From the NCBI GenBank assembly GCA_963974055.1, contig CAXBCP010000021.1:25922-89921 (forward strand): a stretch of 64,000 bases of DNA. Direction: 5' to 3'. Made by a program: the position numbers and the translations under genes. This document shows positions 50,818 to 59,944 of this stretch, in pieces. The notes under the pieces were generated by a model. It saw only the letters and a list, made by a program, of their open reading frames with translations. It searched no databases and was not told the DNA's origin. Origin of the DNA: CAXBCP01 sp963974055 (GTDB lineage: Bacteria; Pseudomonadota; Alphaproteobacteria; MPNO01; UBA830). Positions within the stretch are counted from its first letter, which is position 1, and each line of letters begins with the position of its first letter.

Positions 50818-53421
50818 ATGGAATTTGAGTCCTATACCGAAAGGGCGCGTGGATTTGTGCAGGCGGCACAGACGTCGGCGCTCGCAAACAATCATCAGCA
50901 TTTCAAGCCCGAGCACCTGCTGAAGGTGCTTCTCGACGACAAGGAAGGCCTTGCATCCAACCTGATCTCTGCGGCGGGGGGCGACCCCGCTGTCGCCCGC
51001 ATGGAGCTCGATGCGGCGCTTGCCAGGATTCCCAAGGTAGAAGGATCCGGCGCGACGCAGATTTATCTGTCGCCTGAAATGGCGAAGCTGTTCGAAAGCG
51101 CGAAGGAAATAGCGGACAAGGCCGGCGACAGCTTCGTCACGGCGGAGCGGCTGTTGCTTGCCCTTGTTCTCGCCACGGGCACACCGTCTGCGGATGCCCT
51201 GTCCAAGGCCGGCGTGACTGCGCAATCGCTGAACAAGGCGATTGAAGACGTGCGCAAGGGCCGCAAGGCCGATAGCGCCAGCGCCGAGGATTCCTACGAC
51301 GCGCTGAACAAATATGCGACCGACCTGACCGAACGTGCCCGGTCGGCGAAGATCGATCCCGTCATCGGGCGGGACGAGGAAATCCGGCGCACGGTTCAGG
51401 TCCTGTCGCGGCGGACCAAGAACAATCCCGTGCTGATCGGCGAACCCGGCGTCGGCAAGACGGCGATCGTGGAGGGCTTGGCGCAGCGCATCGTCAATGG
51501 CGACGTCCCGGAAAGCCTGCGCAGCAAGCGCCTGATGTCCCTGGATCTCGGCGCGCTGGTCGCCGGCGCAAAGTATCGCGGAGAATTCGAGGAACGCCTC
51601 AAAGCGGTCCTGGAGGAAATCACCGCCGAAGAAGGCGAGATCATCCTGTTCATAGACGAGCTGCATACGCTGATCGGCGCCGGTGCGGCGGAAGGCGCGA
51701 TGGATGCGTCGAACATGCTGAAACCGGCGCTGGCGCGCGGCGAACTGCATTGTATCGGCGCCACCACGCTCAACGAATATCGCAAGCATATCGAAAAGGA
51801 CGCGGCGTTCGCCCGCCGGTTCCAGACCGTTCTGGTGGCGGAACCGACGGTCGAAGACACGATTTCGATCCTGCGCGGGCTGAAGGAAAAATACGAGGTT
51901 CATCACGGCGTACGCATTACGGATTCGGCAATCGTTTCCGCCGCCACGCTGTCGAACCGCTATATCACCGACCGCTTCCTGCCGGACAAGGCGATCGATC
52001 TTGTCGACGAAGCTTCGTCCCGCCTGCGCATGGAAGTCGATTCCAAGCCCGAGGAGATCGACGAGCTCGACCGTCGCATCATCCAACTCAAGATCGAACG
52101 CGAAGCGCTGAAGAAGGAAACCGACAAGGCATCCGTTGAGCGGCTGGAAAAACTGGAAATCGACCTTGCCGACCTCGAAGAGAAATCCGCTGCGCTGACG
52201 CGCATCTGGCAGGCCGAGAAGGAAGAGCTTGCGGATTCCCAGAAAGTGAAGGAACGGCTCGACGAAGCCCGTATGGAACTGTCGCGCGCCCAGCGGGACG
52301 GCGACCTCGCGCGGGCCGGCGAACTGGCCTATGGCATCATTCCGGATCTGGAGAAGAAGCTGGAAGACGAAGGCGCCCATGAAGGCGGCAGCCGGATGCT
52401 GGACGAGGAAGTGACCGACACGGATATCGCATCCGTGGTGTCGCGCTGGACCGGCATTCCCGTCGACAAGATGCTTGAAGGCGAGCGCGAGAAACTGCTG
52501 CAGATGGAAGAAATGCTGGGCAAACGCGTGATCGGCCAGGAAGAGGCCGTTGTCGCGGTCAGCAACGCCGTCCGGCGCGCGCGGGCAGGATTGCAGGATC
52601 CCAACCGGCCGCTCGGGTCTTTCCTGTTCCTCGGGCCGACCGGCGTCGGCAAGACGGAACTGACCAAGGCGCTGGCGAGTTTCCTGTTCGACGACGAAGC
52701 GGCCATGCAGCGGCTCGACATGTCGGAATACATGGAAAAGCACTCCGTCGCCCGGCTGATCGGTGCGCCCCCCGGATATGTCGGATACGAAGAAGGCGGC
52801 GCGCTGACCGAAGCGGTCCGGCGCCGTCCGTACCAGGTCGTCCTGTTCGACGAGGTCGAAAAGGCCCATCCGGACGTGTTCAACGTGCTGTTGCAGGTGC
52901 TCGATGACGGCCGTCTGACAGACGGTCAGGGCCGCACGGTCGATTTCCGCAATACGCTGATCATCCTGACGTCGAACCTGGGCAGCGAAATTCTCGCGAA
53001 TCAGCCCGAAGGGGAAAGCATCGATGCCGTCCGCGGACCGGTGATGGAAGTGGTGCGCGGCGCGTTCCGCCCCGAATTCTTGAACCGGCTGGACGAGGTG
53101 CTCCTGTTCCACAGGCTGACGCGCGATCACATGACCCATATCGTCGATATCCAGCTCGACCGCCTGCGGGCGATGCTCGCGGACCGCAAGATCGTACTCG
53201 ATCTCGACCAGGACGCGCTGACATGGCTCGGCAATGAAGGCTACGATCCGGTCTACGGTGCGCGGCCGCTCAAACGGGTCATTCAGCGCAGCCTGCAGAA
53301 TCCGCTGGCGACGATGATCCTCGAAGGCGCGATCGAAGACGGCGAGACCGTAAAGGTCGGTGTCGGCGACGGCACCCTGCTGGTCAACGGCACGGCCGTC
53401 GAACGGATCGCTGCCGAATAA
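50818..53421 (+). CDS. clpB: ATP-dependent disaggregase ClpB
   Basis: 867 residues from ATG 50818. The domains are: N-domain (two Clp_N repeats), NBD1 with Walker A GEPGVGKTA, a ~130-residue coiled-coil M-domain (about 400-525), and NBD2 with Walker A GPTGVGKTE followed by RLDMSEYMEKHSVARLIGAPPGYVGY. The M-domain is what separates ClpB from ClpA/C. With DnaK it rescues aggregated proteins after stress. A RpoH promoter and a CtrA box lie upstream; a 14-bp hairpin lies just after the stop. A TTG at 50785 in frame was not used. Confidence 0.98.
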   Translation: MEFESYTERARGFVQAAQTSALANNHQHFKPEHLLKVLLDDKEGLASNLISAAGGDPAVARMELDAALARIPKVEGSGATQIYLSPEMAKLFESAKEIADKAGDSFVTAERLLLALVLATGTPSADALSKAGVTAQSLNKAIEDVRKGRKADSASAEDSYDALNKYATDLTERARSAKIDPVIGRDEEIRRTVQVLSRRTKNNPVLIGEPGVGKTAIVEGLAQRIVNGDVPESLRSKRLMSLDLGALVAGAKYRGEFEERLKAVLEEITAEEGEIILFIDELHTLIGAGAAEGAMDASNMLKPALARGELHCIGATTLNEYRKHIEKDAAFARRFQTVLVAEPTVEDTISILRGLKEKYEVHHGVRITDSAIVSAATLSNRYITDRFLPDKAIDLVDEASSRLRMEVDSKPEEIDELDRRIIQLKIEREALKKETDKASVERLEKLEIDLADLEEKSAALTRIWQAEKEELADSQKVKERLDEARMELSRAQRDGDLARAGELAYGIIPDLEKKLEDEGAHEGGSRMLDEEVTDTDIASVVSRWTGIPVDKMLEGEREKLLQMEEMLGKRVIGQEEAVVAVSNAVRRARAGLQDPNRPLGSFLFLGPTGVGKTELTKALASFLFDDEAAMQRLDMSEYMEKHSVARLIGAPPGYVGYEEGGALTEAVRRRPYQVVLFDEVEKAHPDVFNVLLQVLDDGRLTDGQGRTVDFRNTLIILTSNLGSEILANQPEGESIDAVRGPVMEVVRGAFRPEFLNRLDEVLLFHRLTRDHMTHIVDIQLDRLRAMLADRKIVLDLDQDALTWLGNEGYDPVYGARPLKRVIQRSLQNPLATMILEGAIEDGETVKVGVGDGTLLVNGTAVERIAAE

Positions 53422-53425
53422 ACGT

Positions 53426-53457
53426 TTTCCGGCGGGCAGGTTGCTGTCCGCCGGAAA
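53426..53457. terminator. Strong hairpin between convergent clpB and LLM gene
   Basis: TTTCCGGCGGGCAG (53426-53439) and CTGTCCGCCGGAAA (53444-53457) form a 14-bp stem with one G-U pair and a 4-nt loop. It starts 5 nt after the clpB stop. No long U-run follows, but the stem is strong enough to act from both directions. Confidence 0.65.
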
Positions 53458-53463
53458 TCCTGT

Positions 53464-54486
53464 TTACCGCCAGCCGAGCGCGGGGGCGACTAAGGTCAGT
53501 ATCGATTCGATGACATGGGCGTTGTAGTCGACGCCAAGCTGGTTGGGCACCGTCAGCAACAGGGTGTCGGCCTCGGCGATCGCTTCGTCCTTTGCCAGTT
53601 CCCCGACAAGACGGTCCGGCTCCGCGGCGTAGCTGCGCCCGAAGATCGACCGGGTGTTCGGATCTATATGACCGATCTGGTCCGTGCTCTGGCGTTCGCG
53701 CCCGAAATAGGCGCGATCCCGGTCGTCGACCAGGGCGAAGATGCTGCGGCTCACCGACACGCGCGGCTCGTCGGCGTGGCCGGCTTCTTTCCACGCTGCG
53801 CGATAGGCCCGGATCTGGTTGGCCTGCTGAATGTGAAAGGGCTCGCCGGTCTCGTCTGTCTTCAGCGTTGAGCTTTGCAGGTGCATTCCCAGATTTGCTG
53901 CCCAGACGGATGTCGCATTCGTGGACGCGCCCCACCAGATGCGCTCGCGCAGGCCTTCGGAATGGGGTTCCAGCCGGAGCAGCCCGTCCGGGTTCGGGAA
54001 CATCGGCTGCGCGTTCGGCTTCGCGAAACCCTGTCCCCGCAGCACGTCGAGAAAGACCTCCGTGTGCCGGCGGGCCATGTCGGCCTCCGTCTCGTCATCG
54101 GCGGGCCGGTAGCCGAAATACCGCCAGCCGTCGATCACCTGTTCGGGCGACCCGCGGCTGAGGCCGAGCTGGAGCCGGCCGCCGGCAATAATATCTGCCG
54201 CGCCGGCGTCTTCGGCCATATACAGGGGGTTCTCGTAGCGCATATCGATAACCGCCGTGCCGATTTCGATCCGGCTGGTCTTGGCGCCGACTGTGGCCAG
54301 CAGGGGGAACGGCGATGCAAGCTGGCGGGCGAAGTGATGCACCCGGAAAAAGGCGCCGTCTGCGCCCAGTTCCTCGGCCGCGACCGCGAGATCGATGGAC
54401 TGGAGCAATGCGTCCGATGCCGAGCGGGTCTGCGAACCCTGCGAGGGCGACCAGTGTCCGAATGACAGAAACCCGATTTTCTTCAT
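53464..54486 (-). CDS. LLM class flavin-dependent oxidoreductase
   Basis: 340 residues from ATG 54486 (MKKIGFLSFGHW); an in-frame ATG at 54507 would add seven residues. It is a luciferase-like monooxygenase barrel: ELGADGAFFRVHHFARQLASPFPLLA, SRIEIGTAVIDMRYENPLYMAEDAGAADIIAGGRLQLGLSRGSPEQ, then the LGVDYNAHVIESIL tail. The block AAxDIISxGRLxLGxSRGSPE is typical of the family. It uses reduced F420 or FMN; the FMN type is more likely in this lineage. The substrate is unknown. It is convergent with clpB. Confidence 0.87.
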   Translation of the reverse strand: MKKIGFLSFGHWSPSQGSQTRSASDALLQSIDLAVAAEELGADGAFFRVHHFARQLASPFPLLATVGAKTSRIEIGTAVIDMRYENPLYMAEDAGAADIIAGGRLQLGLSRGSPEQVIDGWRYFGYRPADDETEADMARRHTEVFLDVLRGQGFAKPNAQPMFPNPDGLLRLEPHSEGLRERIWWGASTNATSVWAANLGMHLQSSTLKTDETGEPFHIQQANQIRAYRAAWKEAGHADEPRVSVSRSIFALVDDRDRAYFGRERQSTDQIGHIDPNTRSIFGRSYAAEPDRLVGELAKDEAIAEADTLLLTVPNQLGVDYNAHVIESILTLVAPALGWR

Positions 54487-54563
54487 TGGCGTTTCACTTC
54501 CCTGCATGGGTCCCCGTTACAGGTGCGGCGCGCGTGAGCCCCGCGCAGTTATCTACAGGCAGT

Positions 54564-54575
54564 CATCTATAGATG
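54564..54575. promoter_or_regulatory. Perfect 12-nt palindrome upstream of the LLM gene
   Basis: CATCTATAGATG, a fully symmetric sequence in the 186-nt gap upstream of the minus-strand LLM gene and downstream of the M23 peptidase gene. A partial half (ATCTA) recurs 15 nt to the left. It contains a TATAGA on the minus strand, so it may be an operator overlapping a -10 element. Confidence 0.3.
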
Positions 54576-54672
54576 GTGCTGTCGACGCAAGAACATTTTC
54601 CGATACCGGTATAGCGGGACGCGCGTCGGCCTGTTCTATCCCGGATGCCGATCGTCGCTTCCGCCCGCCAGG

Positions 54673-56088
54673 TCAGCGCTGCGTGATAAGCGTTTCTTTC
54701 TGAAGGCCGGCAACCAGGGCGTCGATATTGGCGCGTTTGGACTGGAATTTCGCGAGTTCTTTTTTCCCGAGCCGCGTTCCCGACGGCATTTTGACCGTCA
54801 GCGGATTGACCTGGCGCCCGTTCGACAGGATTTCGTAATGCAGATGCGGTCCTGTCGACCGGCCTGTTGTGCCGACAAACCCGATGACCTGGCCCTGACG
54901 CACGCGGCTGCCGAGTGCAATGCCTTTCTTGAACCGGCTCATATGGGCATAGGCGGTATTATATCCGGCGGAATGACGGAGGCGGATGTAATTGCCGTAG
55001 CCGCCCTTGCGGCCGCGATAGGACACCACGCCGTCGCCCGCCGCATAGATCGGCGTGCCGGTGGCCGCGGCGAAATCGACGCCGCGATGCATCCTGGTAT
55101 ATCCGAGCACCGGGTGGCGGCGCTTGCCGAACCGGGAAGACAGCCGGGCGCCGTCGATCGGCGTGCGCAGCAGCGGTCGTTTTGCACTGCGGCCTTTTTC
55201 GTCGAAATAATCGACGCTGCCGGGACGGGATTCGAACCGGTACAGCGCGTTCAGATCCCCCGACAGATTGAGGCGGGCGAATATGACCTCGCCATGCCGG
55301 ACCACGTCGCCTTCGTCGTCGACGAAACGTTCATAGGCGACCTCGAACCGGTCGCCGGACTGGATTTCCCGCTGGAAATCGACGTCCCAGCTGTAGATGC
55401 GGATGATTTCCGCCAGCACAGAAAGCGGGACGTCCTGTCTGACGGCGGCCTTGTACAGGCTGGACTTGATGACGCCCTGCGCGAACTGGACCCGCCGGGT
55501 CAGGGTGCGCTGGGTCTCGAATGCGCGGAACGACGTAGCGTCGTCGCGGCGGATGGCGATCTGGCGGAGGACGCTCGGATCGAGGCGGATTTCCTTCAGG
55601 CCGTCATCCTGCGACATCGTCAGATGTATCCGCTGGCCGACGCGCAGGTCTTTCGGGTCGTATACCGCACGAAGGGCGCTGACGGCGTCGTTCGCATCGT
55701 TGCGGCCGACACCGGCGGACAACATGATCGACATCAGTGTGTCGCCGCTGCGGACTTTCAGGTTTCGCTTTTTTTCCCGCGAAACCGCCGGCTCAGGTGC
55801 CGGTTCGGGTACTGCCGAGGCGAGGATAAGCGCCGGCGGCTGTTCCAGCATAGGGGCTGTTCGAACGTGGCTGTCTTCGGCTGCCGCAAGAACGGCGCTG
55901 GCCGGCGTGTTGATGCCGGCCTGCGGAGATCCCGACGGGCCGGCTATAATGCCGATGGACAATCCCAGGACCAGTACGCTGAGCGCGATATGCAGCGATC
56001 CATGGCCTTCGCGGCCAACATAGGAAAACGATTCGGATCGGGTAAAACGGGGGACGTGAAGCGACACTCGAGCCTTCCGGGAAGTCAA
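54673..56088 (-). CDS. M23-family murein endopeptidase (MepM-like)
   Basis: 471 residues. A short cytoplasmic part and one membrane span (about 31-50) are followed by a periplasmic LysM/OapA-like repeat (KVRSGDTLMSIMLSAGVGRNDANDAVSALR), a Csd3-like middle domain, and the M23 lysostaphin-type domain. The zinc ligands H334 and D338 (MHRGVDFA), H382 (AHMSRF) and the H415-x-H417 pair (PHLHYE) are all present. It should cleave D-Ala-meso-DAP crosslinks during wall growth. The start is followed by a 307-nt divergent gap. Confidence 0.93.
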   Translation of the reverse strand: MTSRKARVSLHVPRFTRSESFSYVGREGHGSLHIALSVLVLGLSIGIIAGPSGSPQAGINTPASAVLAAAEDSHVRTAPMLEQPPALILASAVPEPAPEPAVSREKKRNLKVRSGDTLMSIMLSAGVGRNDANDAVSALRAVYDPKDLRVGQRIHLTMSQDDGLKEIRLDPSVLRQIAIRRDDATSFRAFETQRTLTRRVQFAQGVIKSSLYKAAVRQDVPLSVLAEIIRIYSWDVDFQREIQSGDRFEVAYERFVDDEGDVVRHGEVIFARLNLSGDLNALYRFESRPGSVDYFDEKGRSAKRPLLRTPIDGARLSSRFGKRRHPVLGYTRMHRGVDFAAATGTPIYAAGDGVVSYRGRKGGYGNYIRLRHSAGYNTAYAHMSRFKKGIALGSRVRQGQVIGFVGTTGRSTGPHLHYEILSNGRQVNPLTVKMPSGTRLGKKELAKFQSKRANIDALVAGLQKETLITQR

Positions 56089-56395
56089 TGGAATTGCCGT
56101 TAACCATTACTGCTTTAACCTTAACGAATCATTACCTGAGTGTCCAGAAAGACATGTAATTTCAATGCCTTTCAGGGTGTTTTTTAGTTTTGGCTTCGTA
56201 ATTGGTTAACGTTCCGGCAGGCTCGCGCCGCATTCGGCCCCGGATGGCTCATTCGGGGGTGGGTTGACCGGATGAGCGCTGCTCTGAATACTTCGGATAT
56301 GCGACCTGCCTTTTTCCATCCACACATCACTCCGCCCCTGGCCCAGCACGCGAATCAACGAGCGGCCCACCCGGCGGTCTACAGGGGAATTAACC
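56089..56395. other. 307-nt divergent intergenic region
   Basis: No convincing gene. The M23-proximal half is AT-rich with several TTAA motifs (56100, 56115, 56121, 56211) but none in the full TTAA-N7-TTAA CtrA arrangement. The right half carries an AGGGGA Shine-Dalgarno about 7 nt before the GTG start at 56396. A 74-codon frame from 56272 runs into the next gene out of phase and looks like chance. Confidence 0.6.
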
Positions 56396-58471
56396 GTGTT
56401 CCGATCCGTCGAGACTTTTCTAAGGCCACAGACGATTGCCATCGTCGGCGCGTCCGAAACAGGCGGGGCGGGCTGGCCCCGCGGTATCTATGAAAATTTC
56501 GCCCATGAAGGCTTTCCGGCGCGGGTTTACCTGGTCAATCCCCGGCGGGAGGAACTATGGGGCCAGAAGGTGTATCCGGATTTCGCTTCCCTGCCCGAAC
56601 AGATCGACCTCGCAATCGTCATCATCCCGGCGGAGGCGATCCCGGAGGTAATGTCGGAGGCGGCGGATGCCGGGCTCCGCAATGCGCTGATCTTTGCCTC
56701 GCGATTCGGCGAAGGCGGCGACGAAATCGGCGCCGCGCGCGCCGCTGCCCTCCGCGAAATATGCGACCGTACGGGTCTGCGCATATCGGGCCCCAACTGC
56801 ATGGGGGCGATTTCCCTGCCCGAACGCCTGTTGTTCTACCCCACGCCGCGGGTCCGCGGTTTGCCGGCCGGACCGGTCGGCGTCGTGTTTCAGTCGGGCG
56901 GGACGTTCCAGTTCTGGCTCGAACAGGGTGCCGCGCGCGGGCTCGGCTATTCCTATGCCGTCTCCAGCGGAAACGAGTTGGACCTCGACATGGCCGATTA
57001 CATAAATTTCCTGGTCGATGACAGTCATACAAAGGTAATCGCCTGCATGGCCGAGGGCGTGCGCCGGCCGGATGCATTGATGGCGGCGGCGGAACGGGCG
57101 TTCGATGCCGGCAAGCCGGTCCTGATGCTGAAAGTGGGGCGTACGGCGGGCGGGCAGGAGGCCGCGCAAAGCCATACCGGCGCCCTGGCCACCGACGATC
57201 ACATCTTCACCGCGATGTGCCGCAAATACGGTATCGTCCTGGTCGATACCCTGGACGAGCTGATCGAATCCGCGCTCGCGTTTTCGGCGGGCCGGCTGCC
57301 GGCCGGGAACCGTGTCGCGATGGTCGGATATTCGGGCGGCGCCAAGGGTTTGTTCCTCGATATCGCCGACCGGGCCGGCATTGAAATGCCCGCCTTTACC
57401 GGGGCGACGCAGGAGACGCTCGCCGGCCTGATCGATTCCGGCGTCTCGCCCAGCAACCCGCTCGATACCGGCGCCGGACTGGCGCGCCGGTTCGCCGAAT
57501 TCGCCGAAGTCTGCAAGATCGTCGCCGCGGACGACAATATCGACATGATCTCGGTCCAGGGCCAGCTTCCGCTGGCCGAAGGCGGCGCCGGCGACCCGGA
57601 CCTGTTTCGCCAGATACGGGAGTCGACGGATAAACCGGTGGTTGCCCATAACCGCATGTCGCAGAACGTCAACGATACCGGGCGCGCCTTCCAGGAAGCC
57701 GCCGGCATCCCGTTCCTGCAACGTCTGCCCGAAGTCGGCCGGACCCTGGTCGCGCTCGGCGAATATGCCGAACGGCGCCGTCGCGGCATTGCGCAGTTCC
57801 CGCCCGTTCGCGAAACCGATCCCGACGTGGCGGTCGAGGCGGCGCTCGCCGAATACGGAATCGCGGGACCGGCCTCGGGGTTTTCCGAATCGGCTTCCGG
57901 GGTCGGGGATGTGGCGGCAAAAACCGGTTTCCCGGTCGCGCTGAAAATCGTTTCCCCCCAGGCGGTCCACAAGACCGAGGTCGGCGGCGTCACGCTGAAT
58001 ATCGGGTCGCCGGAAGAGGCGGTCGAAGCGGCTGAAAAAATGGAAGACCGCCTGCGCAAGCACGATCCGGACGCCGCCATTGACGGGTTTCTCGTCCAGC
58101 AGATGGTCGGCGGGCTGGAGGTCATCGTCGGGGTGCGCGACGATCCGCAATTCGGCCCGGTTCTGGCGCTGGGATTCGGGGGCGTTCTGGTAGAGGCGAT
58201 GGGCGACGTGGCGTTCCGTCTGTTGCCGGTGGCTGCCGAGGATGTCGCCGAAATGATCGGCGAATTGCGGGCCAAGGCGCTTCTGGGACCGTTTCGCGGC
58301 GCGCCGCCGCGCGATGTGGCGGCGCTGATCGGCTGCGCGGTCGGGCTGTCGAACGCCTATCTCGATATGCGCGACCGGGTGTCCGACATCGAAATCAACC
58401 CGTTGATGGTCGGCGCCGACGGCGACGGCGTGTGCGCCGTCGATATCCGGGCGATCCCGCGAATGGATTAA
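56396..58471 (+). CDS. ADP-forming acyl-CoA synthetase (acetate-CoA ligase family)
   Basis: 691 residues from GTG 56396. The domains are: CoA-binding Rossmann domain (IVGASETGGAGWPRGIYENF; VFQSGG), the succinyl-CoA-ligase-like domain with the phospho-accepting H260 in QSHTGALATDD, then the C-terminal ATP-grasp domain (FPVALKIVSPQAVHKTEVGGVTLNI; ALGFGGVLVEAMGDVAFRLLP). Members form acyl-CoA from acid, CoA and ATP, giving ADP and phosphate, and often activate aromatic or branched acids in catabolic clusters. It is the first gene of a likely catabolic unit with the dehydrogenase, hydratase and TTT transporter downstream. The substrate is inferred only from context. Confidence 0.92.
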   Translation: MFRSVETFLRPQTIAIVGASETGGAGWPRGIYENFAHEGFPARVYLVNPRREELWGQKVYPDFASLPEQIDLAIVIIPAEAIPEVMSEAADAGLRNALIFASRFGEGGDEIGAARAAALREICDRTGLRISGPNCMGAISLPERLLFYPTPRVRGLPAGPVGVVFQSGGTFQFWLEQGAARGLGYSYAVSSGNELDLDMADYINFLVDDSHTKVIACMAEGVRRPDALMAAAERAFDAGKPVLMLKVGRTAGGQEAAQSHTGALATDDHIFTAMCRKYGIVLVDTLDELIESALAFSAGRLPAGNRVAMVGYSGGAKGLFLDIADRAGIEMPAFTGATQETLAGLIDSGVSPSNPLDTGAGLARRFAEFAEVCKIVAADDNIDMISVQGQLPLAEGGAGDPDLFRQIRESTDKPVVAHNRMSQNVNDTGRAFQEAAGIPFLQRLPEVGRTLVALGEYAERRRRGIAQFPPVRETDPDVAVEAALAEYGIAGPASGFSESASGVGDVAAKTGFPVALKIVSPQAVHKTEVGGVTLNIGSPEEAVEAAEKMEDRLRKHDPDAAIDGFLVQQMVGGLEVIVGVRDDPQFGPVLALGFGGVLVEAMGDVAFRLLPVAAEDVAEMIGELRAKALLGPFRGAPPRDVAALIGCAVGLSNAYLDMRDRVSDIEINPLMVGADGDGVCAVDIRAIPRMD

Positions 58472-58552
58472 CCGCAACACCGCCGGCCGCAATCCCGCCG
58501 GGAACGACAACTGCATCACAAAATAATAAGAGCCTCTAAGGAAGGAACCGCT

Positions 58553-59710
58553 ATGGATTACCAACTGCCCGAAGAACTGCGCATGCTGCAGGAGACCGTC
58601 CGTCGTTTCGTCGACCGGGAACTGATCCCGATCGAAAACGACTCCCTGGACGGTCCGAAGCTCAAGGCGGACCTCCAGATCGAACTGGAAGAAAAGGCGA
58701 AAGCGATCGGTCTGTGGCTGTTCGACGTGCCGGAAGAATACGGCGGGCAGGGGCTCGGCCTGATGGCGCGCGCCGTCGTCTGGTCGGAACTGGCCCGGAC
58801 CGTCGCCCTGCCGTCGCGCAATATCAATATTTTCGGGCCGTCCGTCAGCCCGATCCTGTACTTCCTGAACGACGAACAGAAAAAGCGTTACCTGTACCCG
58901 GTGATCGAGGGCAAGTTGCGCCACTGCTTCGCCCAGACCGAGCCCGATGCGGGCGGCGATCCCGGCGGCATGCGCGCCACCGCCGTGCGCGACGGCGACC
59001 ACTACGTCATCAACGGCGTCAAACGGTTTATTACCGGCGCCGGCGAAGCGGATTTTGCCCAGGTGATCGCCGCCACCGACCGGGAAAAAGGATCGCGTGG
59101 GGGGATATCGGCATTCATCGTCGACATGGACACGCCCGGCGTGAAGCTGCTGCGGGCGCAGGAAACGATGATGCATGACCGGCCCTGGGAAATCGCGTTC
59201 GAGGACGTGCGCGTGCCGGTCGAAAACATGATCGGCGGCGAAGGCGACGGCTTCAAATTCGCGCAGAACTGGATCAGCGCCGGGCGTATCCGCCATGGCG
59301 CGCGCGGCATCGGCGTGATCGAACGCTGTCTCGAACTTGGTGCGTCCTACGCGACGCAGCGGTCCACGTTCGGGCAGAAACTGGCGGACAGGCAATCCGT
59401 GCAGTGGATGCTGGTCGATTCATATGCCGATCTGCACATGCTGAAACTGATGGTGTTCAATGCGGCGGCAAAGCACGAAGCGGGAGAGGATATCCGCCAC
59501 GACGCCTATATCGTCAAATATTTCGGCGACACGAAGTCCTTCGAAGCGGCCGACAAGTGCATGCAGATTCATGGCGGTCTGGGCCTGACGACCGACCTGC
59601 CGATCGAACGCATGTGGCGCGATCAACGCAGTTTCATCATCACCGAAGGACCGACCGAAATTCTTAAGATGGCTCTGGCCCGGCATGTTCTGCGCCAGTA
59701 TGGCGGCTGA
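58553..59710 (+). CDS. Acyl-CoA dehydrogenase
   Basis: 385 residues, behind an AAGGAAGG Shine-Dalgarno. The ACAD fold is complete: helical N-domain, FAQTEPDAGGDPGGMRATAVRDGDHYVINGVKRFITGAGEADFAQVIA in the beta domain, then GARGIGVIERCLELGASYATQRSTFGQKL and the C-terminal RDQRSFIITEGPTEILKMALARHVL. The catalytic-base Glu is at the IITEGPTE position (E365). It makes the trans-2-enoyl-CoA using FAD and ETF. It is 81 nt downstream of the synthetase and ends before a strong terminator. Confidence 0.94.
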   Translation: MDYQLPEELRMLQETVRRFVDRELIPIENDSLDGPKLKADLQIELEEKAKAIGLWLFDVPEEYGGQGLGLMARAVVWSELARTVALPSRNINIFGPSVSPILYFLNDEQKKRYLYPVIEGKLRHCFAQTEPDAGGDPGGMRATAVRDGDHYVINGVKRFITGAGEADFAQVIAATDREKGSRGGISAFIVDMDTPGVKLLRAQETMMHDRPWEIAFEDVRVPVENMIGGEGDGFKFAQNWISAGRIRHGARGIGVIERCLELGASYATQRSTFGQKLADRQSVQWMLVDSYADLHMLKLMVFNAAAKHEAGEDIRHDAYIVKYFGDTKSFEAADKCMQIHGGLGLTTDLPIERMWRDQRSFIITEGPTEILKMALARHVLRQYGG

Positions 59711-59801
59711 ACGGCGTTAACGGATTCCTCATACGTCTCGGGCATAAAGGGTGCGACTACAAATGCGATTGACCCACAAAGGGTAGCTTCGCGGCGACAG
59801 A

Positions 59802-59834
59802 AAAACGGCCTCCATTGCGGGGGCCGTTTTTTTT
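59802..59834 (+). terminator. Intrinsic terminator after the acyl-CoA dehydrogenase
   Basis: AAAACGGCC (59802-59810), 11-nt loop, GGCCGTTTT (59822-59830) continuing into an eight-T run. It separates the synthetase-dehydrogenase pair from the hydratase and transporter genes. Confidence 0.85.
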
Positions 59835-59854
59835 CGTCTTTACCTCGCGGCACT

Positions 59855-59883
59855 TTGACACGTGTTCGCCTTTAGGACATCAT
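59855..59883 (+). promoter_or_regulatory. Predicted sigma-70 promoter of the hydratase gene
   Basis: TTGACA (59855-59860), 17-nt spacer, CATCAT (59878-59883). The -35 is a perfect match and the -10 matches four of six. It lies just after the preceding terminator; the transcript would start near 59890. Confidence 0.6.
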
Positions 59884-59909
59884 TTCCCCGTCATTCAATG
59901 AATCTAGCA

Positions 59910-59926
59910 TGTCGGATTAACCGACA
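59910..59926. promoter_or_regulatory. Inverted repeat (candidate operator) before the hydratase gene
   Basis: TGTCGG-ATTAA-CCGACA, perfect 6-bp arms, about 20 nt downstream of the predicted transcription start and 18 nt before the ATG. It could be a repressor site or a leader hairpin. Confidence 0.45.
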
Positions 59927-59944
59927 AACAAAAAAGGGGATGAG

